From positions 248,001 through 312,000 of the forward strand of contig JAFRCC010000018.1 in NCBI GenBank assembly GCA_017404545.1: a stretch of 64,000 bases of DNA, given 5' to 3'. The notes below the pieces were generated by a model. That model was not told the origin of the DNA. It saw nothing but the letters and a program-made list of their open reading frames with translations, and searched no databases. A program made the translations under genes and the position numbers. Each line of letters starts with the position of its first letter. The first letter of the stretch is position 1. Below are positions 8,970-18,790 of this stretch, one piece after another. Source of the stretch: Clostridia bacterium. GTDB lineage: Bacteria > Bacillota > Clostridia > TANB77 > CAG-508.

Positions 8970-9536
8970 TTAAAATATATACCAATTTTCACCATATTTA
9001 TACACATAAAAATCTTGTGAATCTGTTTTTTTATTTTGTCCTTCTTGGCTCTTACTTTCTTCTCCTTCTGAATTTTCCTCTGCCTCAGTTTCAGCTCCAT
9101 CTCCAGATACTGTAAGTTCAACAGTTATAATGTACGCATCACTTACTTCAATGTCTCCCGCTTCAGGATAATATTCTTTAATTTGTGATGCTAAAACATT
9201 TAAATCGCTTTTATCTTCTATTCTAACTGCATCTCCTAGGTTATATTCCATTGTAACATTAGAGCCATACATTGCTTCATATCTTGAATATATAGAATCA
9301 ATATCTGCCTGAGTCATTTTTTGCATAAAATCAGGATATGCTTTCAAAATAAGCTCTATATCTTTTGTTCTTAAACCTTCCATATAATTTCTTAAAGGCT
9401 CTTCATAAACTTCTTTGTTAACTTCTCCATTGTTGCCCTCATTTTCATTTTTCTTATTTCCACATCCTGAAAATATATACATACTTGAAACTATTAATAC
9501 TAAAACAAGCGCATATTTTAAATATTTTTTAATCAT
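8970..9536 (-). CDS. Lipoprotein of unknown function, 188 aa
   Basis: Signal peptide with lipobox FSGC: cleavage before Cys25 would give a lipid-anchored extracellular protein. The mature part has a region with YMEGLRTKDIELILKAYPDF and ends DFYVYKYGENWYIF, resembling NTF2-like or DUF4878-type folds that occur in lipoproteins; that similarity is inferred. A Glu/Ser/Lys-rich low-complexity insert precedes the last strand. It lies 18 bases behind the UPF0182 gene and so is probably the last gene of the ftsY operon, terminated at 8908-8957. Function unknown. Confidence 0.85.
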   Translation of the reverse strand: MIKKYLKYALVLVLIVSSMYIFSGCGNKKNENEGNNGEVNKEVYEEPLRNYMEGLRTKDIELILKAYPDFMQKMTQADIDSIYSRYEAMYGSNVTMEYNLGDAVRIEDKSDLNVLASQIKEYYPEAGDIEVSDAYIITVELTVSGDGAETEAEENSEGEESKSQEGQNKKTDSQDFYVYKYGENWYIF

Positions 9537-9554
9537 ATAAAACTTCTCCTTATC

Positions 9555-12494
9555 TTATAGTGATTGAGATACATCTCCATCAACCTCAATTTTTTTCTTT
9601 GTTGTATCTTTTGGCTCTTTTATTTTATCTTTTTGCTTATTTGCCTCTTCAGCTTCGCTCTCTTCAAGCTCTTCTAGTTTATCTATTAGCGATTGTAGTT
9701 TATTTATATCTTTACCTATTTGTTCGTAATTTGAGCTTGATGTGGATTCTTTCAAATTCTTATTTGCCTTTATAATTGAACTAATCAAATCTTCTTTATT
9801 TTCGTAATTTTCAATATCAATATTATATCCTTGAATAATTAAGTTCGATAATGCCTGCTCTATATTATCTCCTATTGCAATTTTATTACCCGAAGTAACT
9901 ATTACTTTCTTTAGTTTAGGTAATGAGTTGCTCTCATTTAAATACTCTTGATATATAGCTTCTACATAAACCATTTTTTCATCAATTGGTACAAGTATAA
10001 TATTTTTAGTAATTTTAGTTCCAGCAACATCTAGATTTTCGATTTCTTTGTATATGGTTTCATTTTGATTAATTTGTGTATCTATCTGTATAGGACCAAT
10101 CATAGAATTATCTGCATCATATCTATATACCACTAATTTCATCGAACCATTTTCATATCCTCCAGCTACATATGCTGTCAAACTTTGTTTGCCATACATT
10201 GTGTATGGTAACATAAGATTTAAATTTCTTTGCTCTTCGTTTTTTGTTTTTACAACTGTATAATATGGCACAATCTGTGTTGCATCAGTTGTCGTTGAAG
10301 AATTAAGCCCTGCACCGTACTTTGCTATATCCCATATATCATTTGCTCTATATATTACATCGGATTCTGTGTTGTGATACATTTTTAATATCTCTGCTTG
10401 AATATTGTACAAGAATTCCGAATAGATAAAATGTTCACTTACTTCTTGCGGAATTTGCTCATCAATTCCCATAAATACATCTGGAAAAGCCTTCTGATAT
10501 GCCATAACAATTAAATCTGTTCTGTCTGTAATATAGAATCTAATATCACCATCATATGCATCAACCAAAACCTTTACAGAGTTTTTAATATAATTTATTT
10601 CTTGTCCGTTTACATTAGTTTTCTGCGAATATGGATAATATTTAGATGTTGTATATGCATCTATAACCCAAACTAACTTACCTTCATCTGTCACAACTAA
10701 ATATGGATTTTTATCATAAGTTAGATATGGCATTACTTTTTTAGCTCTTTCAATCACATTTCTATTAGTTAATATTTTGCTATTGCCATTTAAGTTAGAT
10801 GTAAAAGCTAAATTAAAATCCCCTTTTGACAATGCCAATATCATTTTGTCAAAACCACTTAAGTTCAGGCCTGCTTTACCATCATATGAATTTGTTACAC
10901 TCTCTCCGCCCTCAATAGGGTAGTCAAATTCATTTTTTATCTTACTACTGGTTACTATAGTTTTGTTCGTTTCCATTCCAAAATAAATTCTTGGCTCTGT
11001 AACTTTTATATAACTATCATTTGATGCAGAAAAATCTTTTTGCATAACAGTCAAATCACCGTTATTATCTGTATCTGAAGCAGATGTAACAATAACACCA
11101 TATCCGTGTGTATTTTCGTAAGTAGAGTTTGTATATGAATTTTCTGCAGATGCAATTTCTCTTGGACTTATATATACTAGTTCATCTTTGCCATTTATAT
11201 TATACAAACCAACATTTGTTGACGAATATTTGTATAATCCTTTATTTGTTAATGTACTATTTAATAAATTTAATACTTGCTCCTTGTTTGTTGGATTTAT
11301 ATTAGTAGCAACGCTTGCATTCTGAGTAAGCTCTTCATTGGTAATAGTTCCATAATCTCCAACTATAATTTCTTCAGTATCAATTCCATAAGCATCACGT
11401 GTATATTCTATATTGTATGATATATATTGTTTTTCTTTTTCGTATTCATTTGAGTTAACAAATATTTTATCAAACACTATTAGTACTAAAATTAATGCAA
11501 CTAAGTATACTGGTACTGATATTATCGACATAAATAATTTTTTATGCATCTCTTTGTAATATGCAGGAATTGCTATAAATACAGCTAATATCATAACTAT
11601 AGATAAAATTCTGTATCCCCATACTTTTATTGTTATATCTGTTATTCCAGCTCCTACAAGTGAGTAATTGTTTCCAAATTCTCCTACTGTTAGAAAAGTT
11701 TGAGACGATAGATTTTCTGCATTTATAAATGAAAAGGTTGCAATTAATATAACAATAATTTTAGCATTATTTAATAACTGCTTCTTTATGATTGAATTTT
11801 TTAAAGTTTCCGACTCCACTCCCGACGTAAATTGCGTATTTATTAAGAATATATAATATACTGCTGCATATAGTGTAACAATTGCTAGCGTTACAATCAT
11901 ATATATTATTATCGCCTTTAAAAATGGCTGTGTAAATAAATAGTATCCTATATCGTGCCCATATATTTGATCTGTTTTTCCAAAAAATGTGCTATTAAAA
12001 AATAATATAACCTTTTGTAAAAATATTTTTGATGTAATAATACTCGCAATTACTGCGGTTATAAACGATATTGACTTATTTGGAAACTTTGGCATTTCCT
12101 TATCTTCTTCTTGGAAAAATATTTTTAAACCTTTTTTTATTCTTTTGTTTGTTGTATACATAAGTGTATATAACCATACAAAGGAAACTGCTAATGTTAG
12201 TACTTTATATCTAACGTTAGCTTTAAATGCTCCCAGATATTTTTCCCCAATTTCAAGCACTTCCAAGTAATTCCCTCTATACACAATAAATGCTATTATA
12301 ATACATATTAAAGTAAATACTAAGACGATTCCGCTCCTTTTTGTTTTTTTATTTGTATTTCTTTTATTTTTTTGAGAAACTTTCTCTTTTATCTTACTAT
12401 CGTTATTCTGCTTATTTTTATTATTTGGCTCATCTTCAACTATTTTGTGATTTTCTTTTTTTAATTCAATTTCTTTCTTATCCAAATTACTCAC
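9555..12494 (-). CDS. UPF0182 family integral membrane protein
   Basis: Large 979-residue protein of the UPF0182 (COG1615) family, function unknown. A Lys/Glu/Asn-rich cytoplasmic head (1-50) is followed by roughly seven TM helices in residues 50-350, then a long extracytoplasmic domain. The family hallmark GHDIGYYLFTQPFLKA (about 180-195) is clear. The C-terminus is charged and probably coiled coil (LQSLIDKLEELEESEAEEA). The start is 10 bases behind the ftsY stop, so the two are co-transcribed, and the lipoprotein follows. The pairing with ftsY may reflect only membrane-insertion demand. Confidence 0.9.
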   Translation of the reverse strand: MSNLDKKEIELKKENHKIVEDEPNNKNKQNNDSKIKEKVSQKNKRNTNKKTKRSGIVLVFTLICIIIAFIVYRGNYLEVLEIGEKYLGAFKANVRYKVLTLAVSFVWLYTLMYTTNKRIKKGLKIFFQEEDKEMPKFPNKSISFITAVIASIITSKIFLQKVILFFNSTFFGKTDQIYGHDIGYYLFTQPFLKAIIIYMIVTLAIVTLYAAVYYIFLINTQFTSGVESETLKNSIIKKQLLNNAKIIVILIATFSFINAENLSSQTFLTVGEFGNNYSLVGAGITDITIKVWGYRILSIVMILAVFIAIPAYYKEMHKKLFMSIISVPVYLVALILVLIVFDKIFVNSNEYEKEKQYISYNIEYTRDAYGIDTEEIIVGDYGTITNEELTQNASVATNINPTNKEQVLNLLNSTLTNKGLYKYSSTNVGLYNINGKDELVYISPREIASAENSYTNSTYENTHGYGVIVTSASDTDNNGDLTVMQKDFSASNDSYIKVTEPRIYFGMETNKTIVTSSKIKNEFDYPIEGGESVTNSYDGKAGLNLSGFDKMILALSKGDFNLAFTSNLNGNSKILTNRNVIERAKKVMPYLTYDKNPYLVVTDEGKLVWVIDAYTTSKYYPYSQKTNVNGQEINYIKNSVKVLVDAYDGDIRFYITDRTDLIVMAYQKAFPDVFMGIDEQIPQEVSEHFIYSEFLYNIQAEILKMYHNTESDVIYRANDIWDIAKYGAGLNSSTTTDATQIVPYYTVVKTKNEEQRNLNLMLPYTMYGKQSLTAYVAGGYENGSMKLVVYRYDADNSMIGPIQIDTQINQNETIYKEIENLDVAGTKITKNIILVPIDEKMVYVEAIYQEYLNESNSLPKLKKVIVTSGNKIAIGDNIEQALSNLIIQGYNIDIENYENKEDLISSIIKANKNLKESTSSSNYEQIGKDINKLQSLIDKLEELEESEAEEANKQKDKIKEPKDTTKKKIEVDGDVSQSL

Positions 12495-12504
12495 CTTCTA
12501 TTTG

Positions 12505-13410
12505 CTATATAATACTATTTACAAAATCTGCTGAGTTGAATTTTTGCATGTCATCAATTTGTTCACCAACACCCACAAATTTTATTGGCATACTATTTTC
12601 AGATACAATTCCAAGCACTGCCCCACCTTTCGATGTCCCATCTAGTTTGGTTAAAATAAGCCCATTTATACTTACAGCTTCCTTAAAAGCTTTAACTTGA
12701 AGGATTGCATTTTGTCCAGTTGTAGCATCTAACACCATCAAAGTTTCTTTTGAGGCATCTGGAAGCTCTTTATCTATTACTTTGTTAATTTTTACAAGCT
12801 CGTCCATTAAATACTTTTTATTATGAAGCCTACCTGCTGTATCAACAATAACTACATCTGCATTTTCTTCTTTTGTAATTTTTATTGCCTCAAACACAAC
12901 TGAAGCTGGATCTGTGTTTTCTTTTCCTTTTACTAATTTACAATTAGCTCTCTTCGCCCATATTTCAATTTGTTCAACTGCTGCTGCCCTAAATGTATCA
13001 GCTGCAGCAATTACTACCTTTTTACCTTCTTTTTGTAAATTGTTAGCAATTTTTCCAATTGAGGTTGTTTTACCAACACCATTAACACCAACAATTAAAA
13101 TTACAGACGGTTTTGTATTTAACTTTAAATCTGAATCTACAGAATCCAATATTTCCTGCATTTGATCACGTAAAGCTTGCTTTACAAGCTCAACATCTAC
13201 TATCTTCTCGCTTTTTATTTTATCTCTTAAATTTTCAATAATTTTCATAGATGTTTCCATCCCAACATCTGACATAATTAGAGCTTCTTCTAGCTCTTCT
13301 AATAACTCCTCATCAACTTTTCTGAAATTTTTAAATACGTTATTTACTTTTTCATTGAAAGATTCTTTTGTCTTAGAAAGACCTTGTTTTAGTTTTTCAA
13401 AAAATCCCAT
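12505..13410 (-). CDS. ftsY: Signal recognition particle receptor FtsY
   Basis: SRP receptor GTPase that docks ribosome-SRP complexes at the membrane. Length 301, with a short basic N-terminus in place of the long acidic A domain of E. coli, as in Firmicutes. The N domain spans about 1-95. The G domain shows GVNGVGKT (108-115), DTFRAAA (138-144), DTAGR (190-194) and TKLDG (254-258). It ends at ADFVNSII as expected. First gene of a three-gene operon with UPF0182 and the lipoprotein. Confidence 0.96.
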   Translation of the reverse strand: MGFFEKLKQGLSKTKESFNEKVNNVFKNFRKVDEELLEELEEALIMSDVGMETSMKIIENLRDKIKSEKIVDVELVKQALRDQMQEILDSVDSDLKLNTKPSVILIVGVNGVGKTTSIGKIANNLQKEGKKVVIAAADTFRAAAVEQIEIWAKRANCKLVKGKENTDPASVVFEAIKITKEENADVVIVDTAGRLHNKKYLMDELVKINKVIDKELPDASKETLMVLDATTGQNAILQVKAFKEAVSINGLILTKLDGTSKGGAVLGIVSENSMPIKFVGVGEQIDDMQKFNSADFVNSII

Positions 13411-13428
13411 TTTGCAATCTCCTATCTT

Positions 13429-13456
13429 ATAAAAACGACTTTATAGTCGTTTTTAT
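13429..13456 (-). terminator. Terminator of the TelA operon
   Basis: 12-bp stem ATAAAAACGACT / AGTCGTTTTTAT with a four-base loop, 50 bases after the stop of the PotD-like gene and just upstream of ftsY. Confidence 0.7.
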
Positions 13457-13506
13457 AATCTAATTTTTGTTATCTACTTATTATATTTTACATTAAAACA
13501 GCTTAA

Positions 13507-14628
13507 TTATTTTACCTTTGCCCAAACTTGATCATATAATTGTGTTGCTTTTGAATCATATAAAAAAGCTTCGCACCTTGCCAACTCATTTGCCGAAGGA
13601 AACATCACCTCATCATTTCCAAATTCTCCCCATGCACCTGAAATAGCAGAGGTATACCCTGTTTGTGTCATATTTCTAACAGCAATATTTGGACGACACA
13701 TAAAATTTATAAAATTTTGCGCCATCTCAAGGTTTTTCGTATTTTTCATAATAACAAAACCATCAACCCATTTATTACTGCCCTCTTTAGGAATAACGTA
13801 CTTTAAATTTTGATTTTGATTTATTGCATTCTTTGCTTCACCTGAATACATAAGAGCAACTATTCCCTCTCCAGCTATCATCATATCGCGAATTTCTTCT
13901 TCACCATATTGCACCATTGACCTTTGCGACACTAACTTTGCCTGAACCTCTTCAAGTTCATTTTGACTATTTGAGTTCATACTATATCCTAACATTTTTA
14001 GAGTTGCACCTAAGCAATCACGCTCTGAATCCCACATTAGTATTTTCCCTCTATATTTCGAATCAAAAAGAGCTGTCCAGCTATCAATTTCAGAAGATAC
14101 TTTCTTCGTATTATATAATACTCCAAGGGTTCCTGTCATATATGGTACAACATAATCATTATTTTTGTCGTACTCTGGAGATAAATATTCTGTTGCAACA
14201 TTTGAAATATTTGTTACCTTTGTTTTATCGATTTTAGCTAATCTATCTTCCTTAATAAGTCTATCTATTGTATAGTCAGATGGTACCAACACATCATAGT
14301 TATTTGGATTTGCCACAACATCATCGTACATCTTCTCATTAGATTCAAATTCAGAATACTCAACTCTTACCTTATATTCCTTTTCAAAATCAACTATAGT
14401 TGACTTATCAATATATTCTGCTGCATTATATACTCTCAGTACTTGTGTATATTTTTTTCTTTCTTCTTCATGTGCAGTATCTACTTGATTTATATTAGTT
14501 GGTTCATTATTGCTGCTTATATTTTTATTAATTTTTTTATTTGTATGATTCGAATTTTTAACAATAATTCCTGCAAGCACAATTGCAACTACGAACAGAA
14601 AAATTATTAAACCTCTTTTAAAATTCAT
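13507..14628 (-). CDS. PotD-like extracellular solute-binding protein
   Basis: Spermidine/putrescine-type periplasmic binding fold, 373 residues. The N-terminal helix (about 5-24) has no lipobox Cys, so it is anchored by the helix. The binding domain begins LRVYNAAEYIDKSTIVDFEK and contains NYDVLVPSDYTIDRL, VPYMTGTLGVLYN and WVDGFVIMKNTKN, all typical PotD blocks. No permease or ATPase gene is nearby; instead it starts three bases after telA, with its SD inside the telA end. It is therefore probably not a classical importer component here, and may sense a ligand for the TelA/VWA system. Family assignment firm, ligand unknown. Confidence 0.85.
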   Translation of the reverse strand: MNFKRGLIIFLFVVAIVLAGIIVKNSNHTNKKINKNISSNNEPTNINQVDTAHEEERKKYTQVLRVYNAAEYIDKSTIVDFEKEYKVRVEYSEFESNEKMYDDVVANPNNYDVLVPSDYTIDRLIKEDRLAKIDKTKVTNISNVATEYLSPEYDKNNDYVVPYMTGTLGVLYNTKKVSSEIDSWTALFDSKYRGKILMWDSERDCLGATLKMLGYSMNSNSQNELEEVQAKLVSQRSMVQYGEEEIRDMMIAGEGIVALMYSGEAKNAINQNQNLKYVIPKEGSNKWVDGFVIMKNTKNLEMAQNFINFMCRPNIAVRNMTQTGYTSAISGAWGEFGNDEVMFPSANELARCEAFLYDSKATQLYDQVWAKVK

Positions 14629-14631
14629 TAA

Positions 14632-15762
14632 TTATTCACTCCTTTTTGTGGATTCTAAACGTGCTATTTCTTTTTCTCCTGTTTCTGCAAGCTCTTTAAA
14701 TTGTATAATAGTTTCTTTCATCTTTGGCAAAGCTTGATTTTTAAACGTTGAAATATCTTCTAATGCACTAATAGCATCTTGAAATGATTGCTTTAAAACT
14801 TCTGGATTTACAGTTGCTTCTGTAGCTTGTTTCTGTACTTCGGTTCCCTGCTCTTTAAGCATTTTGCTTGTTGACGATATTATATTTGATGTAGTCTCAT
14901 TTAGTATATCAATTTTCTTTAGTACTATTTTTTGGTTATATAGTGCACTAGCTACCATAACAGCCGTACGTAATGCCGTTATTGTCACAGTTTTTGCCCT
15001 ATCTACACCTCTAATTAGCTCTTTGTTATTACGTTTTATAACTTCCATTGCAACTATTCCTTGATGATTTACAACAACCATTTGTTGCATATCCATTATA
15101 CGTTGACGTAATGGAAACAATATTTCCTCTGTTACAAATTTTATTTTTTCTTCATCTTCACCATTGCTCTTTGCCTGCTCAATTTGGTATGCAATTTCTT
15201 CATCCATTTCCATGCCAAGCGCAAGTTCTCCCTTTAATTTTTTTGTTAATTCACGTAACGACTCTTCTTCTAATTCTAATGTTGTATTATCGTTTTTTAA
15301 GGTATTTTTTCCCTTTTCAAGAGAAGTAAGAATATCTTTTATTACGCCATCTGCCTTCTCATATTTTTCAAAATAACGGCGAATTGGATTTACCAATTTT
15401 TGAAGAAATCCACCTTGATTAAAATTGATTATAGAAGGATCTAGGGCCTTAATTTCTCTATGTAAATCTGCTAAACTATTTGATACGACACTCCCCTCTT
15501 CACCTTCTTTTGATAAATTTCCTATTGTAGTTTGAAGAAGCGTATTTTTTCTTGATGATTTTTGCATTGTATCAATAGCAAATTCATCTATGGACTTTAA
15601 TATGTCTCGCTTTTCATTCAAATTTTCTATGTCTAAAGCCATGATTTCTTTTGTGTTTTGTTCTGCAATTTTTTTAATCTCTTGCACCTCTTTATCTACA
15701 GGTGATATTTCCTTTTCAACCTCTTTTTTTACATTATCTGTATTAACAAATTCCATCTTCAT
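14632..15762 (-). CDS. TelA/KlaA family toxic anion resistance protein
   Basis: TelA family (COG3853), 376 residues, cytoplasmic and almost wholly helical. Recognisable stretches are NPIRRYFEKYEKADGVI (about 127-143), QRIMDMQQMVVVNHQGIVAM (about 216-235) and GVDRAKTVTITALRTAVMVA (about 248-267). Members are linked to tellurite, phage and antibiotic tolerance, probably through the envelope. It lies between the VWA fusion and the PotD-like gene in one operon. Confidence 0.9.
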   Translation of the reverse strand: MKMEFVNTDNVKKEVEKEISPVDKEVQEIKKIAEQNTKEIMALDIENLNEKRDILKSIDEFAIDTMQKSSRKNTLLQTTIGNLSKEGEEGSVVSNSLADLHREIKALDPSIINFNQGGFLQKLVNPIRRYFEKYEKADGVIKDILTSLEKGKNTLKNDNTTLELEEESLRELTKKLKGELALGMEMDEEIAYQIEQAKSNGEDEEKIKFVTEEILFPLRQRIMDMQQMVVVNHQGIVAMEVIKRNNKELIRGVDRAKTVTITALRTAVMVASALYNQKIVLKKIDILNETTSNIISSTSKMLKEQGTEVQKQATEATVNPEVLKQSFQDAISALEDISTFKNQALPKMKETIIQFKELAETGEKEIARLESTKRSE

Positions 15763-15803
15763 ATGTCTGTTAACCCCTTTCTGATTTTAATACACAATAA
15801 ACA

Positions 15804-17489
15804 TTACATTTGTGAATTAAATAAACTTTCAAGTCTATATATTATATTATCATTCTCGGCATCCATTGTTGCTGCCTCATTTATGTTTGATAGTTGTTTT
15901 AATACATCTATATCTGCATTATATCCTATCGTATATATTGGTATTTTTAAGTTTCTCGTGATATCTTCTATATCACTAAATTTATGACCCCTGTTTGTCT
16001 CGCCATCAGTAAGCACAAATAACATTAATCTAGTGTCCGGATTTTTTTCTTTAGCTTCTATTAACATTTTTTCTGCAACTATTATTGCATCAAACATAGC
16101 AGTTCCACCACTGGCTCTTAAATTTTTAACAGCATTCGAAAAGTAAGATTTTTGTGTTGAATCGAATTTAGCTATCGGTACAGCTATATTAACAGTATCT
16201 GAAAAAGTAACAAAACCTATATCAGCATCGCTTCCAATAAAATTTGTTGCTTGGTTTAAGCTTGCCTTTAACTTTAATAACGGAGAGCCTTCCATACTTC
16301 CAGATATATCCGCTACAAATACTGCCGTTATTCCACTATTTCCTGTTTTTTCTGTTTTCCATATTCCTTGAGCCTTTGCAATATTTTTTTCTCTAGAAAA
16401 ATCTCTGTCATATGAATAATCATTTAATCCATTAAAACCTTTTTCGTTCGCTATACCTTGTGCTTCAGAACTCTTACAAAAATCTACAAATTTACTTGTT
16501 ATTTTTTTCTTTATGTCTGATAAATCACCTATTTCATATATTGGACTATCATGTCTAACTCCAAACGGAATAAATACATATGATGATGTTAAATCTGGTG
16601 AATTTACAAAAGTTTGATATTCAAGTAAAAATCCGTCTAAACTTCCAGCTTGTGCCGATTCCTTCATTTGTAAAGTGTTGTATGCAGTAAATGGAATATT
16701 TTGTTGAAATTTCTTAAATTCTGAAATTGCATTTTCGCTCAATGGATTTGTACTATCAAAATTATATAGTGTTGTTAATATAAAGTTTAACCCTGTTGAG
16801 CTAGAATATGGATCTGTATATGCAATACTTACTTCATTGTTTAAAACCCCATTTATTATTGTTTTTTCATCTACAGTGCCATATTTTTTCTGAAGCTCGT
16901 CATTTTTACTTCTTGATAATACAATTCCTGCTACATTTCCTGCTATACGCTTTTCTACCAAATTAATTTTTATTCCTTTTTCGTTTAATAATTCACCCCA
17001 CAATTCATTGCTTGGTGCATATACATCTGGAACATACTTATTTGATGAAATAAAATCTGCTGCCAATCCACTTGATATACTACGAATTCCAACCGAAACC
17101 GGTACTCCATCAACTGTAATTCCACTTTGATTGAATTTATTTGCCACATCAATTAAGAAGCTCTCATACCCTGCACCTGCTTTTTCTGGAGAAGAATATA
17201 TTACCAAATAGTTATCTGTAGTTGGATTAACCACAAATGGATATTCCGATATATCTGGCAGTACGGTATAATTTTCACTTTCCACAAATTCATAATCTTT
17301 ATTTAGAGCGAGTTCCTTTACTTTTATACTTGAATATAATTTGTTCAAGTCTTTTACAGATTTTTCATAATTTATATCCTCCTGTGTTTTTCCCCAATTC
17401 TGTGTAGAGCATATAACCGCAATTATTAATCCTACAACTATTATTGCAATAACTGCTAAAATTACATTATCTTTTTTTGAACTTTTCAT
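15804..17489 (-). CDS. Solute-binding domain / VWA fusion membrane protein
   Basis: 561 residues. One N-terminal TM helix (about 9-27) puts the rest outside. Residues about 80-350 resemble a type 2 solute-binding protein (YLVIYSSPEKAGAGYESFL, FVDFCKSSEAQGIA). Residues about 385-555 are a von Willebrand A domain with an intact MIDAS, VFVADISGSMEGS, plus ASGGTAMFD and FVLTDGETNRG. A VWA fused to a binding domain suggests adhesion- or complex-controlled sensing at the surface. The ATG has a GGAAGGG-type SD. Second gene of the telA operon. Confidence 0.85.
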   Translation of the reverse strand: MKSSKKDNVILAVIAIIVVGLIIAVICSTQNWGKTQEDINYEKSVKDLNKLYSSIKVKELALNKDYEFVESENYTVLPDISEYPFVVNPTTDNYLVIYSSPEKAGAGYESFLIDVANKFNQSGITVDGVPVSVGIRSISSGLAADFISSNKYVPDVYAPSNELWGELLNEKGIKINLVEKRIAGNVAGIVLSRSKNDELQKKYGTVDEKTIINGVLNNEVSIAYTDPYSSSTGLNFILTTLYNFDSTNPLSENAISEFKKFQQNIPFTAYNTLQMKESAQAGSLDGFLLEYQTFVNSPDLTSSYVFIPFGVRHDSPIYEIGDLSDIKKKITSKFVDFCKSSEAQGIANEKGFNGLNDYSYDRDFSREKNIAKAQGIWKTEKTGNSGITAVFVADISGSMEGSPLLKLKASLNQATNFIGSDADIGFVTFSDTVNIAVPIAKFDSTQKSYFSNAVKNLRASGGTAMFDAIIVAEKMLIEAKEKNPDTRLMLFVLTDGETNRGHKFSDIEDITRNLKIPIYTIGYNADIDVLKQLSNINEAATMDAENDNIIYRLESLFNSQM

Positions 17490-17504
17490 ACTTTTCCCTT
17501 CCTC

Positions 17505-18239
17505 TTATTTATATAATCCCGCATTTTTTATTAGCTCGTCCATCTCTATTATTGCCGGCATTTTCTTTATATCGCCACCATCTATTGTATTATATTGCGA
17601 AATTTCTAAAATCATTTTATCTAATTTTAATAAAATTTCCTCATTTATATTTGTTGAATTATTTACAAACTCAATGTACTGATTATATATATCCATTTTT
17701 TCTTTCGATATATTTGGTTTACTTTTTTTGTTACCAAATGTACTTTCGTATTCTTCTATATCGAATGCAGATATTTTATTTATAATACTTCGCATATTTA
17801 CAAGGAATATTTTTTCAACTTCTTTCAATACATCGCTAAACTTTTGATACGTTATTTCTTCTATAGAAAACTTCTGTTTAAGAATATCATTTATAGTATC
17901 GCGTTTTCTTGAAAATCGTTTTATCTGCTCTATATTTTTTACTATATTTTCATCAAAAACATCTCCATTATGAATTGCCTCTTCAAACACCGAAGTACAA
18001 TCATCTAATGATTGTATTTCTTTTGCTAATAAGTGCATTTCATTCTTTCTTAGTATATATAAATTTCCTTTCATAAAAATAATTATACTCGCTATAATTT
18101 CAAACCACGATAAACCTATAGTTAAAATATTTCCACTAAATAATGAAAATCCTAAAAACATATTTGAAAACAATATAATATTTAATAAAACAATTAACCC
18201 GTTAAGTAATAAGAGTTTAATTTTTTTCTTTGAACTCAA
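17505..18239 (-). CDS. Two-TM helical protein heading the telA operon
   Basis: Unknown, 244 residues. Two TM helices near the N-terminus (about 8-30 and 38-57) are followed by a long helical cytoplasmic part with charged heptads. TTG start with GGAAGG upstream. TelA genes in Firmicutes often sit beside XpaC, a small two-TM helical protein; this gene has the same shape and place, but I see no diagnostic XpaC motif, so the relation is only suggested. It is 15 bases ahead of the VWA gene and follows a good promoter. Confidence 0.75.
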   Translation of the reverse strand: MSSKKKIKLLLLNGLIVLLNIILFSNMFLGFSLFSGNILTIGLSWFEIIASIIIFMKGNLYILRKNEMHLLAKEIQSLDDCTSVFEEAIHNGDVFDENIVKNIEQIKRFSRKRDTINDILKQKFSIEEITYQKFSDVLKEVEKIFLVNMRSIINKISAFDIEEYESTFGNKKSKPNISKEKMDIYNQYIEFVNNSTNINEEILLKLDKMILEISQYNTIDGGDIKKMPAIIEMDELIKNAGLYK

Positions 18240-18293
18240 TGGCTTCTACACCTTCCTTATACTTATCATTAAACATATAATTTCACTTTTCAA

Positions 18294-18322
18294 ATTATAT
18301 TATACCCCCGAAATAATTTCAA
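18294..18322 (-). promoter_or_regulatory. SigA-type promoter of the telA operon
   Basis: Minus strand: TTGAAA (18317-18322), 17-base spacer, TATAAT (18294-18299), about 55 bases upstream of the first start codon. Confidence 0.65.
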
Positions 18323-18434
18323 TAATTAGTTAATAATCCTCTCAAAATTTTTAATACTTTTTTAACAAAAAGTACAACTATGAACTTTATATCATAGAAA
18401 TTTAGTACCATATAAGTATACGGAAAAGAGCACA

Positions 18435-18455
18435 ATGCGTAGTACTACTATGCAT
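18435..18455. other. 21-base near-palindrome in a gene-poor gap
   Basis: ATGCGTAGTACTACTATGCAT is self-complementary apart from the centre and one G-T pair per arm. It lies upstream of the telA promoter and could be an operator, or a weak terminator for minus-strand transcripts from the gap (the minus strand continues UGUGCUCUUUU). The rest of 18323-18517 shows no gene. Confidence 0.35.
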
Positions 18456-18517
18456 AATAAATTATATGAATCAACCGCTTCTACATTTTATTAGTAACTT
18501 TATTCAAAATTTTTTCT

Positions 18518-18621
18518 TTATCTTTCTTCTATAACAATTATCTCATTTTTTACCTTTAAAAATTTCAATGGACTCAACCACTCTAGCAGTCTCATTGAAA
18601 AATTGTTATACTTTTACTCAT
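18518..18621 (-). other. Two overlapping mini-ORFs (9 and 25 codons) with SD
   Basis: Inside a 550-base stretch without an obvious gene, the minus strand has GGAGGAG seven bases before an ATG at 18621. It encodes MSKSITIFQ, ending in a TGA that overlaps the ATG (18595) of a second ORF beginning MRLLEWLSPLKF and ending at 18518. A TTGAAA-17-TATTGT promoter lies about 75 bases upstream, near 18670-18700. TTCAATG and CATTGAA flank the overlap and could pair. This looks like a leader-peptide or small-toxin arrangement, but the evidence is only architecture. The upstream part, 18622-18737, holds nothing else I can identify. Confidence 0.3.
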
Positions 18622-18737
18622 GAGAGAGCTCCTCCTGACACTGTCTGGTTTGATCACTTAAACAATATCGTTTGGATACTCTCTTTTCAATCTACTTGTG
18701 ACATATCTATTTTACACCTATATCAATTCAAATCTAT

Positions 18738-18767
18738 AAAAAGAAAACTCTCTTTATAAAAGAGAGA
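18738..18767 (-). terminator. Terminator of the 68-aa gene
   Basis: CTCTCTTT (18748-18755) pairs with AAAGAGAG (18759-18766); the minus-strand hairpin is followed by UUUUCUUUUU. Confidence 0.75.
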
Positions 18768-18790
18768 AAGAAAATCTTTTTTTGTGGGTA

